64,000 nucleotides of DNA from Tardibacter sp963781025 (GTDB lineage Bacteria > Pseudomonadota > Alphaproteobacteria > Sphingomonadales > Sphingomonadaceae): contig CAWADU010000003.1 of NCBI GenBank assembly GCA_963781025.1, positions 1,364,001-1,428,000 on the forward strand, read 5' to 3'. Each line of letters begins with the position of its first letter. Positions within the stretch are counted from its first letter, which is position 1. Below are positions 24,732-34,262 of this stretch, piece after piece. Below the pieces are notes generated by a model, which saw only the letters and a program-made list of their open reading frames with translations, ran no database searches and was not told where the DNA came from. The position numbers and the translations under genes were made by a program.

Positions 24732-26524
24732 CGGACTGAACTCCAGGGTTTGCTCAACAACACGGCGCAATTGATCAGCCCGACCAGTGAATAGGTCTGA
24801 GGATAGTTGCCCCAGAGTTCGCTAGTGACGGGATCGATGTCCTCCGACAGCAGACCCGCCCCCGAGCGCCGTGCAAGCATCTGCTCAAACAGATCGCGGG
24901 CCTCTTCGTCGCGGCCCGTGAAGTGTAACGCTTCGATCAGCCAGAAAGTACAGAAATTGAATGCTGTCTCGGGCAATCCGAAATCGTCTTCGGTCGCATA
25001 GCGCAGCATGTAATAGCCCCGCCGAAGTCCGGTTTCGACCACCGCAAGTGTCTCGCAAAAGCGCGGGTCATCGGGGGACAGGAACCTCAGTTCGAGGAGT
25101 TGGAGGAGACTCGCATCCACGTCATCGCCGCCAAAAGTCGCGGAAAGCCGGGTGTTCTCATCGCGCGCCGCCGCTTTTTCGATCGTCGCCCGCATGACTT
25201 GCGCGCGATGTTGCCAGAACGCCCGGCGCTCTTCGAGATGCAGGACTTCGGCCGCCTTGGCGAGCCTGTCGCAAGCCGCCCAGCACATCGCCGCCGAATA
25301 GGTGTGAACATGGGATTTCGTGCGCAATTCCCACAGGCCCGCGTCCGGTTTGTCGTACACCCTCCAGGCATTCTCGCCGATGCGTTCCAGTGACCGGAAA
25401 TCCTCGACGCCCGCCATGCGATAGAGGCGATGATCGAAAAAGGCCTGGGTATTGGAAAGGACGATCTGCCCATAGGCGTCATGCTGGATCTGCTCATAGG
25501 CCTGGTTGCCAACGCGCACCGGCCCCATGCCACGATAGCCGTTGAGGCCCGGTTCGCTGCGCTCGATCAGCTTCGCCTCGCCGCCCACGCCATAGACCGG
25601 CTGAATATGCCCCCCGGCCGCGCCGTCGACGACATTGCGCAGATATTCGAGATAGCCCTCAAGGACGTCGAGGGCGCCGAGGCGGTTCAACGCCTGGACC
25701 GTGTAATAGGCGTCCCTGATCCAGCAGTAGCGATAATCCCAGTTCCGGCCCGATGCGGCGTATTCCGGGATGGATGTCGTAAGCGCCGCCACGATCGCGC
25801 CGGTTTCCTCGTGCTGGCAGAGCTTGAGCGCGATGGCCGAACGGATCACGGCTTCCTGCCATTCGAACGGCGTGGCGAGCCCGCGCGTCCAGGCACGCCA
25901 TTCATCGGCGGTGCGATCGAGCATGGCCTCGACAGCCGCCCGGATATTCTCGTCGAAACTCTCGTCCGGCCCCAGAAAGAAGTGCAGCGCTCGTTCCACG
26001 CGGAACCATTGCTCGTGTTCCACCCGGCCGACAGGGGCGCTGGTGGTCAGTCGCAAGGTCATGCCGGAAAGCAGGTAGCGGATATGGTTGGACCCGCGCG
26101 TCCTTTCCGCGTCGCTCTGGCCCCAATCACGCGCGGCGCGCAAGCGGACGCAGATGCGCGGACTGCCTGCAACAGGCCGGACGATGCGGACGAAAGCCAC
26201 CGGCCGATATATGCGGCCCGCACGATTGTAGCGCGGGCAGAAATCGGTGACCTCGATCGCATTACCCTCGGCGTCCATATGGCGCGTCACAAGGATCGGC
26301 GTGTTGCGCAGATAGTGCTGCGTCGTCTCCACACAGCCTTCCAGATCGATTTCCCAAAACCCGCGCGCACCCTTGCCGCCGGGAGGGGCGTCGTCGAGCA
26401 ACGAGCAAAAAGCAGGATCGCCATCGACGCGCGGCACACACGCCCAGACGAAGCGGCCGGCACGATCGACCAGCGCCGATACCTGGCAATTGCCGATCGG
26501 CCAGAGATCGAGCGTCGCGGTCAT
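24728..26524 (-). CDS. Glycoside hydrolase family 15 protein
   Basis: A 598-residue GH15 (glucoamylase/trehalase-like) enzyme. The N-terminal beta domain opens LDLWPIGNCQVSALVDRAGR. The (alpha/alpha)6 barrel has ASGRNWDYRYCWIRDAYYTV, with the substrate-binding WD and RD. The C-terminal signature reads SEDIDPVTSELWGNYPQTYS, including the catalytic Glu-type region. There is no signal peptide, so it is cytoplasmic. Such GH15 genes commonly lie with otsA and otsB. They may hydrolyse trehalose or short alpha-glucans; a trehalase role would counter-act OtsAB, and the substrate is open. It overlaps otsB and otsA by 4 bp each (ATGA). Confidence 0.93.
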   Translation of the reverse strand: MTATLDLWPIGNCQVSALVDRAGRFVWACVPRVDGDPAFCSLLDDAPPGGKGARGFWEIDLEGCVETTQHYLRNTPILVTRHMDAEGNAIEVTDFCPRYNRAGRIYRPVAFVRIVRPVAGSPRICVRLRAARDWGQSDAERTRGSNHIRYLLSGMTLRLTTSAPVGRVEHEQWFRVERALHFFLGPDESFDENIRAAVEAMLDRTADEWRAWTRGLATPFEWQEAVIRSAIALKLCQHEETGAIVAALTTSIPEYAASGRNWDYRYCWIRDAYYTVQALNRLGALDVLEGYLEYLRNVVDGAAGGHIQPVYGVGGEAKLIERSEPGLNGYRGMGPVRVGNQAYEQIQHDAYGQIVLSNTQAFFDHRLYRMAGVEDFRSLERIGENAWRVYDKPDAGLWELRTKSHVHTYSAAMCWAACDRLAKAAEVLHLEERRAFWQHRAQVMRATIEKAAARDENTRLSATFGGDDVDASLLQLLELRFLSPDDPRFCETLAVVETGLRRGYYMLRYATEDDFGLPETAFNFCTFWLIEALHFTGRDEEARDLFEQMLARRSGAGLLSEDIDPVTSELWGNYPQTYSLVGLINCAVLLSKPWSSVR

Positions 26525-27282
26525 GCTTGCGGCTCGATTGCACTGGCGAGCCAGGCCCGCGTCGCGGCGACATCCGGAAGGCCATAGCGCGCGACCGTGA
26601 AACCCGGCGAACCGACGAACACTCCGGCTCCGCCAAGCGCCTGCGCGGCCTCGAATCCCGCCTCGTCGGTGAGGTCGTCGCCGATGAATATGGGCGGAGC
26701 GCCCGCCATTTCGCGCTGGGCGGAAAAAGCGCGCACCGCGCTTCCCTTGTCGCCGCCCGCGACCTTCAGCTCAACCATCATCTTCCCGTGCTGCACGGCA
26801 AGGCCGTGCTGTTTGGCCAGTTCGGCAGCCACCCTGCGCGCGCGCGCCTCGTCGGCAGGCGCAAGCCTGTAATGAAGGGCAACGCCGTAGCTTTTGGGTT
26901 CGACGACCGTTCCGGGGTGGGCAAAAGCGAATTCGGTCAGAGCTGCGGCGGCTGCGTCAAGCTCCGTGCCCCGCGCAGGATGCTCTATTATGCCGTCGCT
27001 CCACCGGCGCTCCGCCCCGTGACTGCCCGCCACTGCGAGGTTTGATGTCAATGGCCCCAGCATCTGATCGAGCTGGGCGATAGACCGGCCGCTGACAAGC
27101 GCGACCCTGCCGGGAAACGCGCACCCCAACCGACCCAGAAGATCGCGCAACGCATCATCGACCGTCACGCGATCGGGCCGTTCCGCGAGTTCAACGAGGG
27201 TACCGTCGAAGTCGATGAAAAGGCTGGCCCCGTTCAGCAATCCGGCGGGCGGCAGAGGCAATACTGGCACGAGGGCGTTCAT
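26521..27282 (-). CDS. otsB: Trehalose-6-phosphate phosphatase
   Basis: A 253-residue HAD phosphatase of the OtsB type, removing phosphate from trehalose-6-phosphate. Motif I is LFIDFDGTLVEL (Asp nucleophile and the DxD Asp), motif II VALVSGRSI, and the cap follows with HGAERR and VEPKSYGVALHYR. The Lys element is HGKMMVELKVAGGDKGSAV, and motif IV is PIFIGDDLTDEAGF (acidic pair). The start MNALVPVL at 27282 is preferred to the ATG at 27336, since the family begins shortly before the LFIDFDGT block. First gene of the operon, divergent from glk. Confidence 0.95.
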   Translation of the reverse strand: MNALVPVLPLPPAGLLNGASLFIDFDGTLVELAERPDRVTVDDALRDLLGRLGCAFPGRVALVSGRSIAQLDQMLGPLTSNLAVAGSHGAERRWSDGIIEHPARGTELDAAAAALTEFAFAHPGTVVEPKSYGVALHYRLAPADEARARRVAAELAKQHGLAVQHGKMMVELKVAGGDKGSAVRAFSAQREMAGAPPIFIGDDLTDEAGFEAAQALGGAGVFVGSPGFTVARYGLPDVAATRAWLASAIEPQA

Positions 27283-27536
27283 GCGCAGCCCCGTCGATAG
27301 ATGGCGATGGCCGCCAGAACGGCTCCGGCAAACCACGCCGCGTCACTTGTCAGATAATCCATGTACATCATAGAGCGGTTATTCGGCCCGTCTTGCCGGA
27401 CGCGCGGCCTCCTAAGGGATTTTGCTCAATTGAACCATTGGGATAAGATATTGTTTCAACTTGCGTCGAGCCGTTTACCTGCAACGGCCGGTCGCGCGCC
27501 TGGAAGCCGAACCACAGTCGGCAGTTGGATCGGATC

Positions 27537-28499
27537 ATGGAAATTGTAGCGGTTGATATCGGCGGAACCCATGCGCGCTTTGCAACGGCCACCATCACCG
27601 ATGGGCGCGTAAGCAAGCTGGACGAACCGGTCACGCTCAAAACCTCCGGCCATGCCAGCCTCGAAGCCGCCTGGCGGGCCTTTGCCGCACAGGCCGGACA
27701 TGTGCTGCCCCGGGCTGCCGCGATTGCCGTTGCCGGCCCGGCGGAAGGCGATGTGCTGCGCCTGACCAACAGCCCCTGGACCATCCGGCCGGCGGCGCTT
27801 GCGCAGGAACTCAACCTCGAGCGCTTCATCCTCATCAACGATTTCGTCGCCATTGGTCACGCCATCGGGGCTGTCGATGACCGCCATTTGCGCCATGTTT
27901 GCGGACCGGACCGGCCGCTGCCGGCCAGCGGCGCGGTCAGTATCGTCGGCCCGGGAACCGGCCTTGGCGTGGCCTATCTTCTTCGGCAGGAAGGGCGAAG
28001 CCTCGTCGTCGGGACGGAAGGCGGCCACATCGATTTCGCGCCGGTCGACGCGCTGGAAGACCGGATTCTCTCGCTGTTACGGGAGCGGTATCTTCGCGTT
28101 TCCGCCGAACGCATCGTCTCGGGTCCAGGTCTAACCAACATCTACGAGGCTATGGCGCGTATCGGAAACCGCTCAATCCAGATGAGGGATGATGTTGCAT
28201 TGTGGAAAGCGGCGCTGGATGGCAGCGACGACCTGGCCGCCACCGCATTGGAGCGCTTCTGCCTCAGCCTCGGCTCGGTCGCGGGCGACATCGCCTTGGC
28301 ACAGGGCGCCACCGCGCTCGTCATCGCGGGCGGCATCGGACTGCGTCTGGCCGATCACCTTGCGATGTCAGGATTCCAGCAGCGTTTCACTGCCAAGGGC
28401 CGCTTCGAAAAGAAGATGGCCGACATGCCCGTGAAGCTGATTACCCACCCGCAACCCGGCCTGCTTGGCGTGGCCGCCGCTTTTGCCGCCAGGGGATAA
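27537..28499 (+). CDS. glk: Glucokinase
   Basis: A 320-residue glucokinase of the bacterial Glk family (not ROK), phosphorylating glucose with ATP. Elements are MEIVAVDIGGTHARFATATI (phosphate 1 loop), AAAIAVAGPAEGD, LINDFVAIGHAI (catalytic Asp in ND), IVGPGTGLGVAYL, VVGTEGGHIDFAP (sugar contacts), and TALVIAGGIGLRL (adenosine loop). The ATG at 27537 is chosen; a TTG 12 bp upstream is possible. It is divergent from the trehalose operon, across 254 bp, so glucose released from trehalose or glucan could be fed to glycolysis. This link is inference. Confidence 0.95.
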   Translation: MEIVAVDIGGTHARFATATITDGRVSKLDEPVTLKTSGHASLEAAWRAFAAQAGHVLPRAAAIAVAGPAEGDVLRLTNSPWTIRPAALAQELNLERFILINDFVAIGHAIGAVDDRHLRHVCGPDRPLPASGAVSIVGPGTGLGVAYLLRQEGRSLVVGTEGGHIDFAPVDALEDRILSLLRERYLRVSAERIVSGPGLTNIYEAMARIGNRSIQMRDDVALWKAALDGSDDLAATALERFCLSLGSVAGDIALAQGATALVIAGGIGLRLADHLAMSGFQQRFTAKGRFEKKMADMPVKLITHPQPGLLGVAAAFAARG

Positions 28500-28525
28500 G
28501 GCAGCTCAGGGGAAACGCGTTCGCT

Positions 28526-29929
28526 CTAGATATGGATCGGCTTGCCCGTCACCGCCATTGCCGCTTCCTTCACCGCCTCGTTATGCGTTGGATGGGCATG
28601 ACAGGTGTAGGCGATGTCCTCTGAGGTGGCGCCGAATTCCATCGCTTGCGCCGCCTGGGCGATCATCGTTCCGGCCAGCGATGAAATGATGTGGACACCA
28701 AGCACGCGATCAGTGACCGCATCCGCGATCACCTTCACAAAGCCGTCTGTATCCCGATTGGTCTTTGCGCGGCTGTTCGCCAGCATCGGGAACTTGCCGA
28801 CCTTGTATTCCACGCCCGCCGCCTTCAGTTCCTCCTCGGTCTTGCCGACGCTGGCTGCCTCGGGGAAGGTGTAGACCACGGCCGGGATGACATCGTGATT
28901 CACGATGCCCGTCAGCCCCGCGATGTTTTCCGCAACCGCGATGCCTTCATCTTCGGCCTTGTGCGCGAGCATCGGCCCCGGCACGACATCGCCGATCGCC
29001 CAGATGCCGGGCACGGCGGTCGCGAAATCATGGTCGATCTCGATCTGGCCCCGGTTGTTGACCGAAAGCCCCGCCTTTTCCAACGCAAGGCCATCGGTAT
29101 TGGGCCGCCGCCCGATCGACACCAGCACGACATCGGCGGTGATCGTCTCGGCCTTGCCGCCAGCGGCCGGCTCGATGGTCACAGCCGCGCCTTTGCCTTT
29201 CGCCTCGACCTTGGTCACCTTGGTCGAGGTGCGGAATTCCATGCCCTGCTTCTTCAGGAGCTTCGCCATTTCGGCGCGCACGTCATTGTCCATGCCCGGC
29301 AAAATCTGGTCCAGATATTCGACGACCGTTACCTTTGCGCCCAGCCGCCGCCAGACGGAACCAAGCTCCAACCCGATCACGCCGCCGCCGATCACCACCA
29401 TATGATCCGGCACCTTCGGCAGATCGAGCGCGCCCGTGGAATCGATGACGATCTTCTTGCCGTTGTCGACGGTCACGCCCGGCAGCGGCGTCACCGACGA
29501 GCCGGTCGCGATGACGATGTTCCTCGCGCGGACGGTGCGGTCGCCGATCTTGACGGTGTCCTTGCCGGTGAATGCCGCCTGGCCCTTCAGCCATTCGACC
29601 TTGTTCTTCTTGAACAGATATTCGATGCCGCCGGTCAGCCCTTTCACCGCCTCGGACTTTTCAGCCATCATCTGGCCGAGATCGAGCCCCACCCCATCCA
29701 GCTTCAAGCCGAATTTGGCCAAGGTGCCGTGCTTTGCCTCCTCATAGATCTCGGAAGCGTGGAGGAGCGCCTTCGACGGTATGCATCCGACGTTAAGGCA
29801 GGTACCGCCCAGCGTCGTCCGGCTTTCGACGCACGCGGTCTTCAGGCCAAGCTGCGCCGCGCGGATCGCGGCAACATAGCCGCCCGGCCCCGCGCCGATT
29901 ACCAGAACGTCGAAATCATACTCTGCCAT
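28526..29929 (-). CDS. lpdA: Dihydrolipoyl dehydrogenase (E3)
   Basis: A 467-residue FAD-dependent E3 that re-oxidises dihydrolipoyl groups with NAD+. The FAD-binding N-terminus is FDVLVIGAGPGGYVAAIRAA. The redox disulfide is GGTCLNVGCIPSKALLHAS (C-x4-C). The NAD domain shows VVIGGGVIGLELGSVWRRLG, the second FAD motif IWAIGDVVPGPMLAHKAEDE, and the C-terminal dimer domain the His-Glu pair CHAHPTHNEAVKEAA. It lies 31 bp after odhB and closes the TCA block, so it serves 2-oxoglutarate dehydrogenase. It is convergent with glk, 26 bp apart. Confidence 0.97.
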   Translation of the reverse strand: MAEYDFDVLVIGAGPGGYVAAIRAAQLGLKTACVESRTTLGGTCLNVGCIPSKALLHASEIYEEAKHGTLAKFGLKLDGVGLDLGQMMAEKSEAVKGLTGGIEYLFKKNKVEWLKGQAAFTGKDTVKIGDRTVRARNIVIATGSSVTPLPGVTVDNGKKIVIDSTGALDLPKVPDHMVVIGGGVIGLELGSVWRRLGAKVTVVEYLDQILPGMDNDVRAEMAKLLKKQGMEFRTSTKVTKVEAKGKGAAVTIEPAAGGKAETITADVVLVSIGRRPNTDGLALEKAGLSVNNRGQIEIDHDFATAVPGIWAIGDVVPGPMLAHKAEDEGIAVAENIAGLTGIVNHDVIPAVVYTFPEAASVGKTEEELKAAGVEYKVGKFPMLANSRAKTNRDTDGFVKVIADAVTDRVLGVHIISSLAGTMIAQAAQAMEFGATSEDIAYTCHAHPTHNEAVKEAAMAVTGKPIHI

Positions 29930-29960
29930 GGCGCACCTTCGGGAAAGCGGAACGGAGAAC

Positions 29961-31226
29961 TTACAGGTCGATCAGGAGCCGGGTCGGATCCTCGATCGCT
30001 TCCTTCATGCGGACAAGGAAGGTCACAGCCTCGCGGCCGTCCACCAGCCGGTGATCATAGCTCAGCGCCAGATACATCATCGGCCTGATGACGATCTGGC
30101 CGTCCCGCACGACGGGCCTGTCCTCGATCCGGTGCATGCCGAGAACGGCCGACTGCGGCGGATTGATGATCGGCGTCGAAAGCAGCGAACCGAACACGCC
30201 GCCGTTCGAAATGGTGAAGGTTCCGCCCTTCATCTCCTCGATCTTCAGCGTGCCGTCCCTGGCGCGCTTGCCGAAATCGGCGATCGTCTTTTCCACGCCC
30301 GCGAAGCTGAGCTTGTCGGCATCGCGGATGACCGGAACGACAAGGCCCTGCGGCGCCGATACCGCGACCGAGATGTCGGCGTAATCGCGATAGACGATCT
30401 CGTCACCATCGATCGAGGCATTGACGCCGGGCACGTCGCGCAACGCCAGTGTCGCCGCCTTCACGAAAAAGCCCATGAAGCCAAGCCGGATGCCATGCTT
30501 CTTTTCGAACAGGTCCTTGTAGCGGTTGCGCGCCTCCATCACCGCCGTCATGTCGACGTCGTTGAAGGTGGTGAGCATCGCGGCGGTATTTTGCGCTTCC
30601 TTCAGCCGGGCGGCGATGGTCTGGCGAAGACGCGTCATCCGCACCCGTTCCTCGGCGCGCGAACCGCCGCCGGTGGCCGGCGCGGCGAGATTGGACTGGG
30701 CCGTCACGACCTTCACCGTCTGCCCCTGGGTCTTCGCGGCATTCAGTACGTCGTCCTTGGTCAGACGGCCGTCGCGACCGGTGCCCTTGATCTGGGAAGG
30801 ATCAAGGCCGTGTTCGAGGACGAGACGGCGAACCGCCGGCGACAGTGTCAGCGCCTGGGCGGGTTCGGCGGCCTGCACCGGCGCGAAGGCAGGAGCGCGC
30901 GATTCAGCCTCGATCCGCGCCGCCTTGGTCTTGTCTTCGTCGGCAACCGTCTGCTGGGATGTCATGGTCGTCCGCTCCACCGCCGCGCCCGACGCATCGA
31001 TACGCGCGATCACCGCGCCCACGGCAACCGTATCGCCTTCGCCGACAAGTTGTTCGCTAAGCACGCCGGAGATGGGCGATGGAACCTCCACCGCGACCTT
31101 GTCCGTTTCCAGGCTGGCAATCGGCTCATCGGCCTTCACCATATCGCCCGGCTGCTTCAGCCATTGCCCCAAAGTCGCTTCGGTGATCGATTCGCCCAGC
31201 GTGGGCACCTGAACATCGGTCGCCAT
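29961..31226 (-). CDS. odhB: 2-oxoglutarate dehydrogenase E2 (dihydrolipoyl succinyltransferase)
   Basis: A 421-residue E2 component. The lipoyl domain (about 1-78) has the lipoylated Lys in EPIASLETDKVAVEVPSPIS. A linker rich in A, E and T follows, then the E3-binding domain (LSPAVRRLVLEHGLDPSQIK, GTGRDGRLTKDDV). The catalytic domain has ARLKEAQNTAAMLTTFNDVD, and its active site near the C-terminus reads LALSYDHRLVDGREAVTFL (H-x3-D). The start MATDVQVPTLGES at 31226 suits the lipoyl domain; the longer frame to 31277 does not. It sits 74 bp after sucA and 31 bp before lpdA. Confidence 0.97.
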   Translation of the reverse strand: MATDVQVPTLGESITEATLGQWLKQPGDMVKADEPIASLETDKVAVEVPSPISGVLSEQLVGEGDTVAVGAVIARIDASGAAVERTTMTSQQTVADEDKTKAARIEAESRAPAFAPVQAAEPAQALTLSPAVRRLVLEHGLDPSQIKGTGRDGRLTKDDVLNAAKTQGQTVKVVTAQSNLAAPATGGGSRAEERVRMTRLRQTIAARLKEAQNTAAMLTTFNDVDMTAVMEARNRYKDLFEKKHGIRLGFMGFFVKAATLALRDVPGVNASIDGDEIVYRDYADISVAVSAPQGLVVPVIRDADKLSFAGVEKTIADFGKRARDGTLKIEEMKGGTFTISNGGVFGSLLSTPIINPPQSAVLGMHRIEDRPVVRDGQIVIRPMMYLALSYDHRLVDGREAVTFLVRMKEAIEDPTRLLIDL

Positions 31227-31300
31227 TGTTTTCCACCCATTTGCCATCCGGTTTGTGCCGGATCGTTCGAAATCCATTCACCGCCCACCGGACGGTTTTC

Positions 31301-34207
31301 TCAGTGGCCGAGAGCCGCCTTGACCAGCGCGGCCTGTTCGGCAGCGTGCCGCTTGGCGAGGCCGGTCGCGGTCGCCGCGCTTGACGCGCGCCCGACATAT
31401 TCGGCTCGCTTCGGCTTGACGCCAGCTTCCGCGAGGCACGCTTCAATCAGCGGGTCGACAAAGAACCAGGCACCATTGTTTCTCGGTTCTTCCTGCGCCC
31501 AGACCACGGTTTTCAGATTGGTCATACGCTTCAGGCGAACGACCAGCGCTTCCGACGGGAACGGGTAGATCTGCTCTGTGCGGACGATGGTCGTGGTCTT
31601 GTCGCCAGCCGCGTCGCGCGCATCGGCCAGGTCGTAGAATACCTTGCCCGTGCACAGCACCAGCCGTTCGACCTTGTCGTCGGCCGGCGCATCGGGATCG
31701 GACAGGATCCGCCGGAAATGGCTGTCGCCGGTAAAATCTTCGGCGCCCGATACGGCCGCCTTGTGCCTCAGCAATGACTTGGGCGTCATGACCACCAGCG
31801 GCTTCCTGAACGGACGCAGCATCTGGCGGCGCAGGATGTGGTAATAGTTCGCGGGCGTGGTGCAGTTGGCGACCTGGAGATTGTCCTGTGCGCAAAGCTG
31901 CAGATAGCGCTCCAGCCGGGCCGAGCTGTGTTCGGGCCCCTGGCCTTCGTAACCATGGGGCAGCAACATGACGAGGCCGTTGGCCCGCAGCCACTTCGCC
32001 TCGCCACTGGCGATGAACTGGTCGATCATCACCTGCGCGCCATTGGCGAAATCGCCGAACTGCGCCTCCCAAAGTACAAGCGTCTTCGGCGATGCCAGCG
32101 CATAGCCGTATTCGAAGCCGAGCACGCCGAATTCGGACAGCGGGCTGTCCAGCACCTCGAATTCGCCGCCGCCTACCTGCGTCAGCGGAATGTATTTTTC
32201 CTCGGTCTTCTGGTCGACCCACACGGCGTGACGCTGGCTGAAGGTGCCGCGACCGGAATCCTGGCCGGACAGGCGCACCGAATAGCCCTCCTGGATCAGG
32301 GTGCCGAACGCCAGCGCCTCGGCGGTCGCCCAATCGATGCCCTCGCCCTTGTCCAGCGTTTCCTTCTTCGCTTCCAGGATGCGGGCGAGCGTCTTGTGGA
32401 TATTGAAGCCCTTGGGCACGGTTGTCAGCACGCCCGCCACCTGCGTCAGGCGATCCTCAGGCACGCCGGTATCGGCGGCACGCCGCGCCGTTTCCGGATC
32501 GGCCGGCTTGCCCAGGCCCGACCACCGGCCTTCGAACCAGTCGGCCTTGTTGGGCAGATAGCCTTTCCCGGCCTCGAACTCTTCGTCCAGGTGCTTCACG
32601 AAATGTTCGACCATCTCGTCGATCATCGTCTGATCGACCACGCTTTCCTTCGCCAGACGCCCGCCATAAATGGACGACACGGCCGGATGCTTGCGGATGG
32701 CATTGTACATCAGCGGCTGGGTAAAGCTCGGCTCGTCGCCCTCATTGTGGCCGAACCGGCGATAGCACCACATGTCGATCACGACATCGCGCTTGAAGGT
32801 CTGGCGAAATTCGATGGCGACCTTGCAGGCAAAGGTCACCGCTTCGGGATCGTCGCCGTTCACATGCAGGATCGGCGCCTGCACCATCTTGGCCGCATCG
32901 GACGGATAGGGAGAAGAACGCGCGAACTGCGGGCTGGTCGTGAAGCCCACCTGATTGTTGATCACGAAATGGATCGTGCCGCCGGTATTATAGCCCTTCA
33001 GCCCCGAAAAGCCGAAGCATTCCATGATGATGCCCTGGCCGGCGAAGGCCGCGTCGCCGTGGAGCAGCACCGGTAGCACCTGTTCGCGCACATAGTCGTG
33101 GCGGGCGGTCTGCGTCGCCCGGACCTTGCCGAGCACCACCGGGTTGACCGCTTCCAGATGGCTGGGATTGGGCAGCAGCGACATGTGAACGCTGATCCCG
33201 TCGAACTCGCGATCGGTGGAGGTTCCGAGATGGTATTTGACATCGCCCGAACCGCCGACGTCGGCCGGATTGGACGAGCCGCCCAAAAATTCGTGGAAGA
33301 TCGCGCGAAACGGCTTGCCCATCACATTGGCGAGGACGTTCAGGCGGCCGCGATGCGCCATGCCGAAGACGATTTCGCGCACACCGTACTGGCCGCCATA
33401 TTTGATGACCGCCTCAAGCGCCGGAATCATCGATTCACCGCCATCGAGACCGAAGCGCTTGGTGCCGACATATTTGCGGCCAAGGAACTTCTCGTACTGC
33501 TCCGCCTCGATCACCTTGTTGAGAATCGCGCGCTTGCCCTCAACGGTGAAATGGATTTCCTTGTCCTGGCCTTCCATGCGCTCCTGCAGGAAGCGGCGCT
33601 CCTCCACGTCGTTGATGTGCATGTATTCAAGGCCGACATGCCCGCAGTAGTTGCGGTGCAGAATCTCGACGATTTCGCGGATCGTCCCGTTTTCCAGGCC
33701 GAGCGTGCCGCCGAGATAGATCGGGCGGTCGAGATCCCTGCCCGAAAAGCCGTAATATTCCGGGGTCAGGTCAGCGGGAAGTTCGCGCTGGGAAAGCCCC
33801 AACGGATCGAGATTGGCCGCGAGGTGCCCGCGCACCCGGTAGGTGCGGATCAGCGTCATCGCGCGGATCGCATCATCCGCCGCCTGCTTGATGTCAACGC
33901 CGCCGCCCGCCACCGAAGCGGAAGTGGTGGCGAGGGCAGCAGGCGCCCTGGCGGCTACTCCAGCCGCCTTGGGCTCCAGCGTCATCTGGGTCGGGTCCAT
34001 CGCCGCGGTCAAATTGTCCGTCGACGACAAGGGCCAGTTCGGCCTGGCCCAGCTCGGCCCGCTCACCGTCTGCTCCAGCCCATCAAAAAACTGCCGCCAG
34101 CTAGGATCCACCGCGTTCGCATCGGCGGAATAGCGGGCGTACAATCCTTCGATGAAGGCGGGACTCACGCCCTCGATGCCATCCGGCAATTGGCCCTCGA
34201 AACCCAT
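31301..34207 (-). CDS. sucA: 2-oxoglutarate dehydrogenase E1
   Basis: A 968-residue thiamine-diphosphate E1, which decarboxylates 2-oxoglutarate and succinylates E2. It shows the N-terminal E2-binding segment (SPAFIEGLYARYSADANAVD, PSWRQFFDG), RVRGHLAANLDPLG, VFGMAHRGRLNVLANVMGKP, VKYHLGTSTDRE, VNPVVLGKVRATQ, the ThDP-binding GDAAFAGQGIIMECF, RRFGHNEGDEPSFTQP, and the C-terminal MLLPHGYEGQGPEHSSARLE. The ATG at 34207 follows GGGGAG; the longer frame to 34258 lacks a site. It lies between sucD and odhB. Confidence 0.97.
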   Translation of the reverse strand: MGFEGQLPDGIEGVSPAFIEGLYARYSADANAVDPSWRQFFDGLEQTVSGPSWARPNWPLSSTDNLTAAMDPTQMTLEPKAAGVAARAPAALATTSASVAGGGVDIKQAADDAIRAMTLIRTYRVRGHLAANLDPLGLSQRELPADLTPEYYGFSGRDLDRPIYLGGTLGLENGTIREIVEILHRNYCGHVGLEYMHINDVEERRFLQERMEGQDKEIHFTVEGKRAILNKVIEAEQYEKFLGRKYVGTKRFGLDGGESMIPALEAVIKYGGQYGVREIVFGMAHRGRLNVLANVMGKPFRAIFHEFLGGSSNPADVGGSGDVKYHLGTSTDREFDGISVHMSLLPNPSHLEAVNPVVLGKVRATQTARHDYVREQVLPVLLHGDAAFAGQGIIMECFGFSGLKGYNTGGTIHFVINNQVGFTTSPQFARSSPYPSDAAKMVQAPILHVNGDDPEAVTFACKVAIEFRQTFKRDVVIDMWCYRRFGHNEGDEPSFTQPLMYNAIRKHPAVSSIYGGRLAKESVVDQTMIDEMVEHFVKHLDEEFEAGKGYLPNKADWFEGRWSGLGKPADPETARRAADTGVPEDRLTQVAGVLTTVPKGFNIHKTLARILEAKKETLDKGEGIDWATAEALAFGTLIQEGYSVRLSGQDSGRGTFSQRHAVWVDQKTEEKYIPLTQVGGGEFEVLDSPLSEFGVLGFEYGYALASPKTLVLWEAQFGDFANGAQVMIDQFIASGEAKWLRANGLVMLLPHGYEGQGPEHSSARLERYLQLCAQDNLQVANCTTPANYYHILRRQMLRPFRKPLVVMTPKSLLRHKAAVSGAEDFTGDSHFRRILSDPDAPADDKVERLVLCTGKVFYDLADARDAAGDKTTTIVRTEQIYPFPSEALVVRLKRMTNLKTVVWAQEEPRNNGAWFFVDPLIEACLAEAGVKPKRAEYVGRASSAATATGLAKRHAAEQAALVKAALGH

Positions 34208-34262
34208 TTCCGATCTCCCCTCGGACCCCGCCTGCCAATTGAGGCGAGCGGCGCTCAAGACA

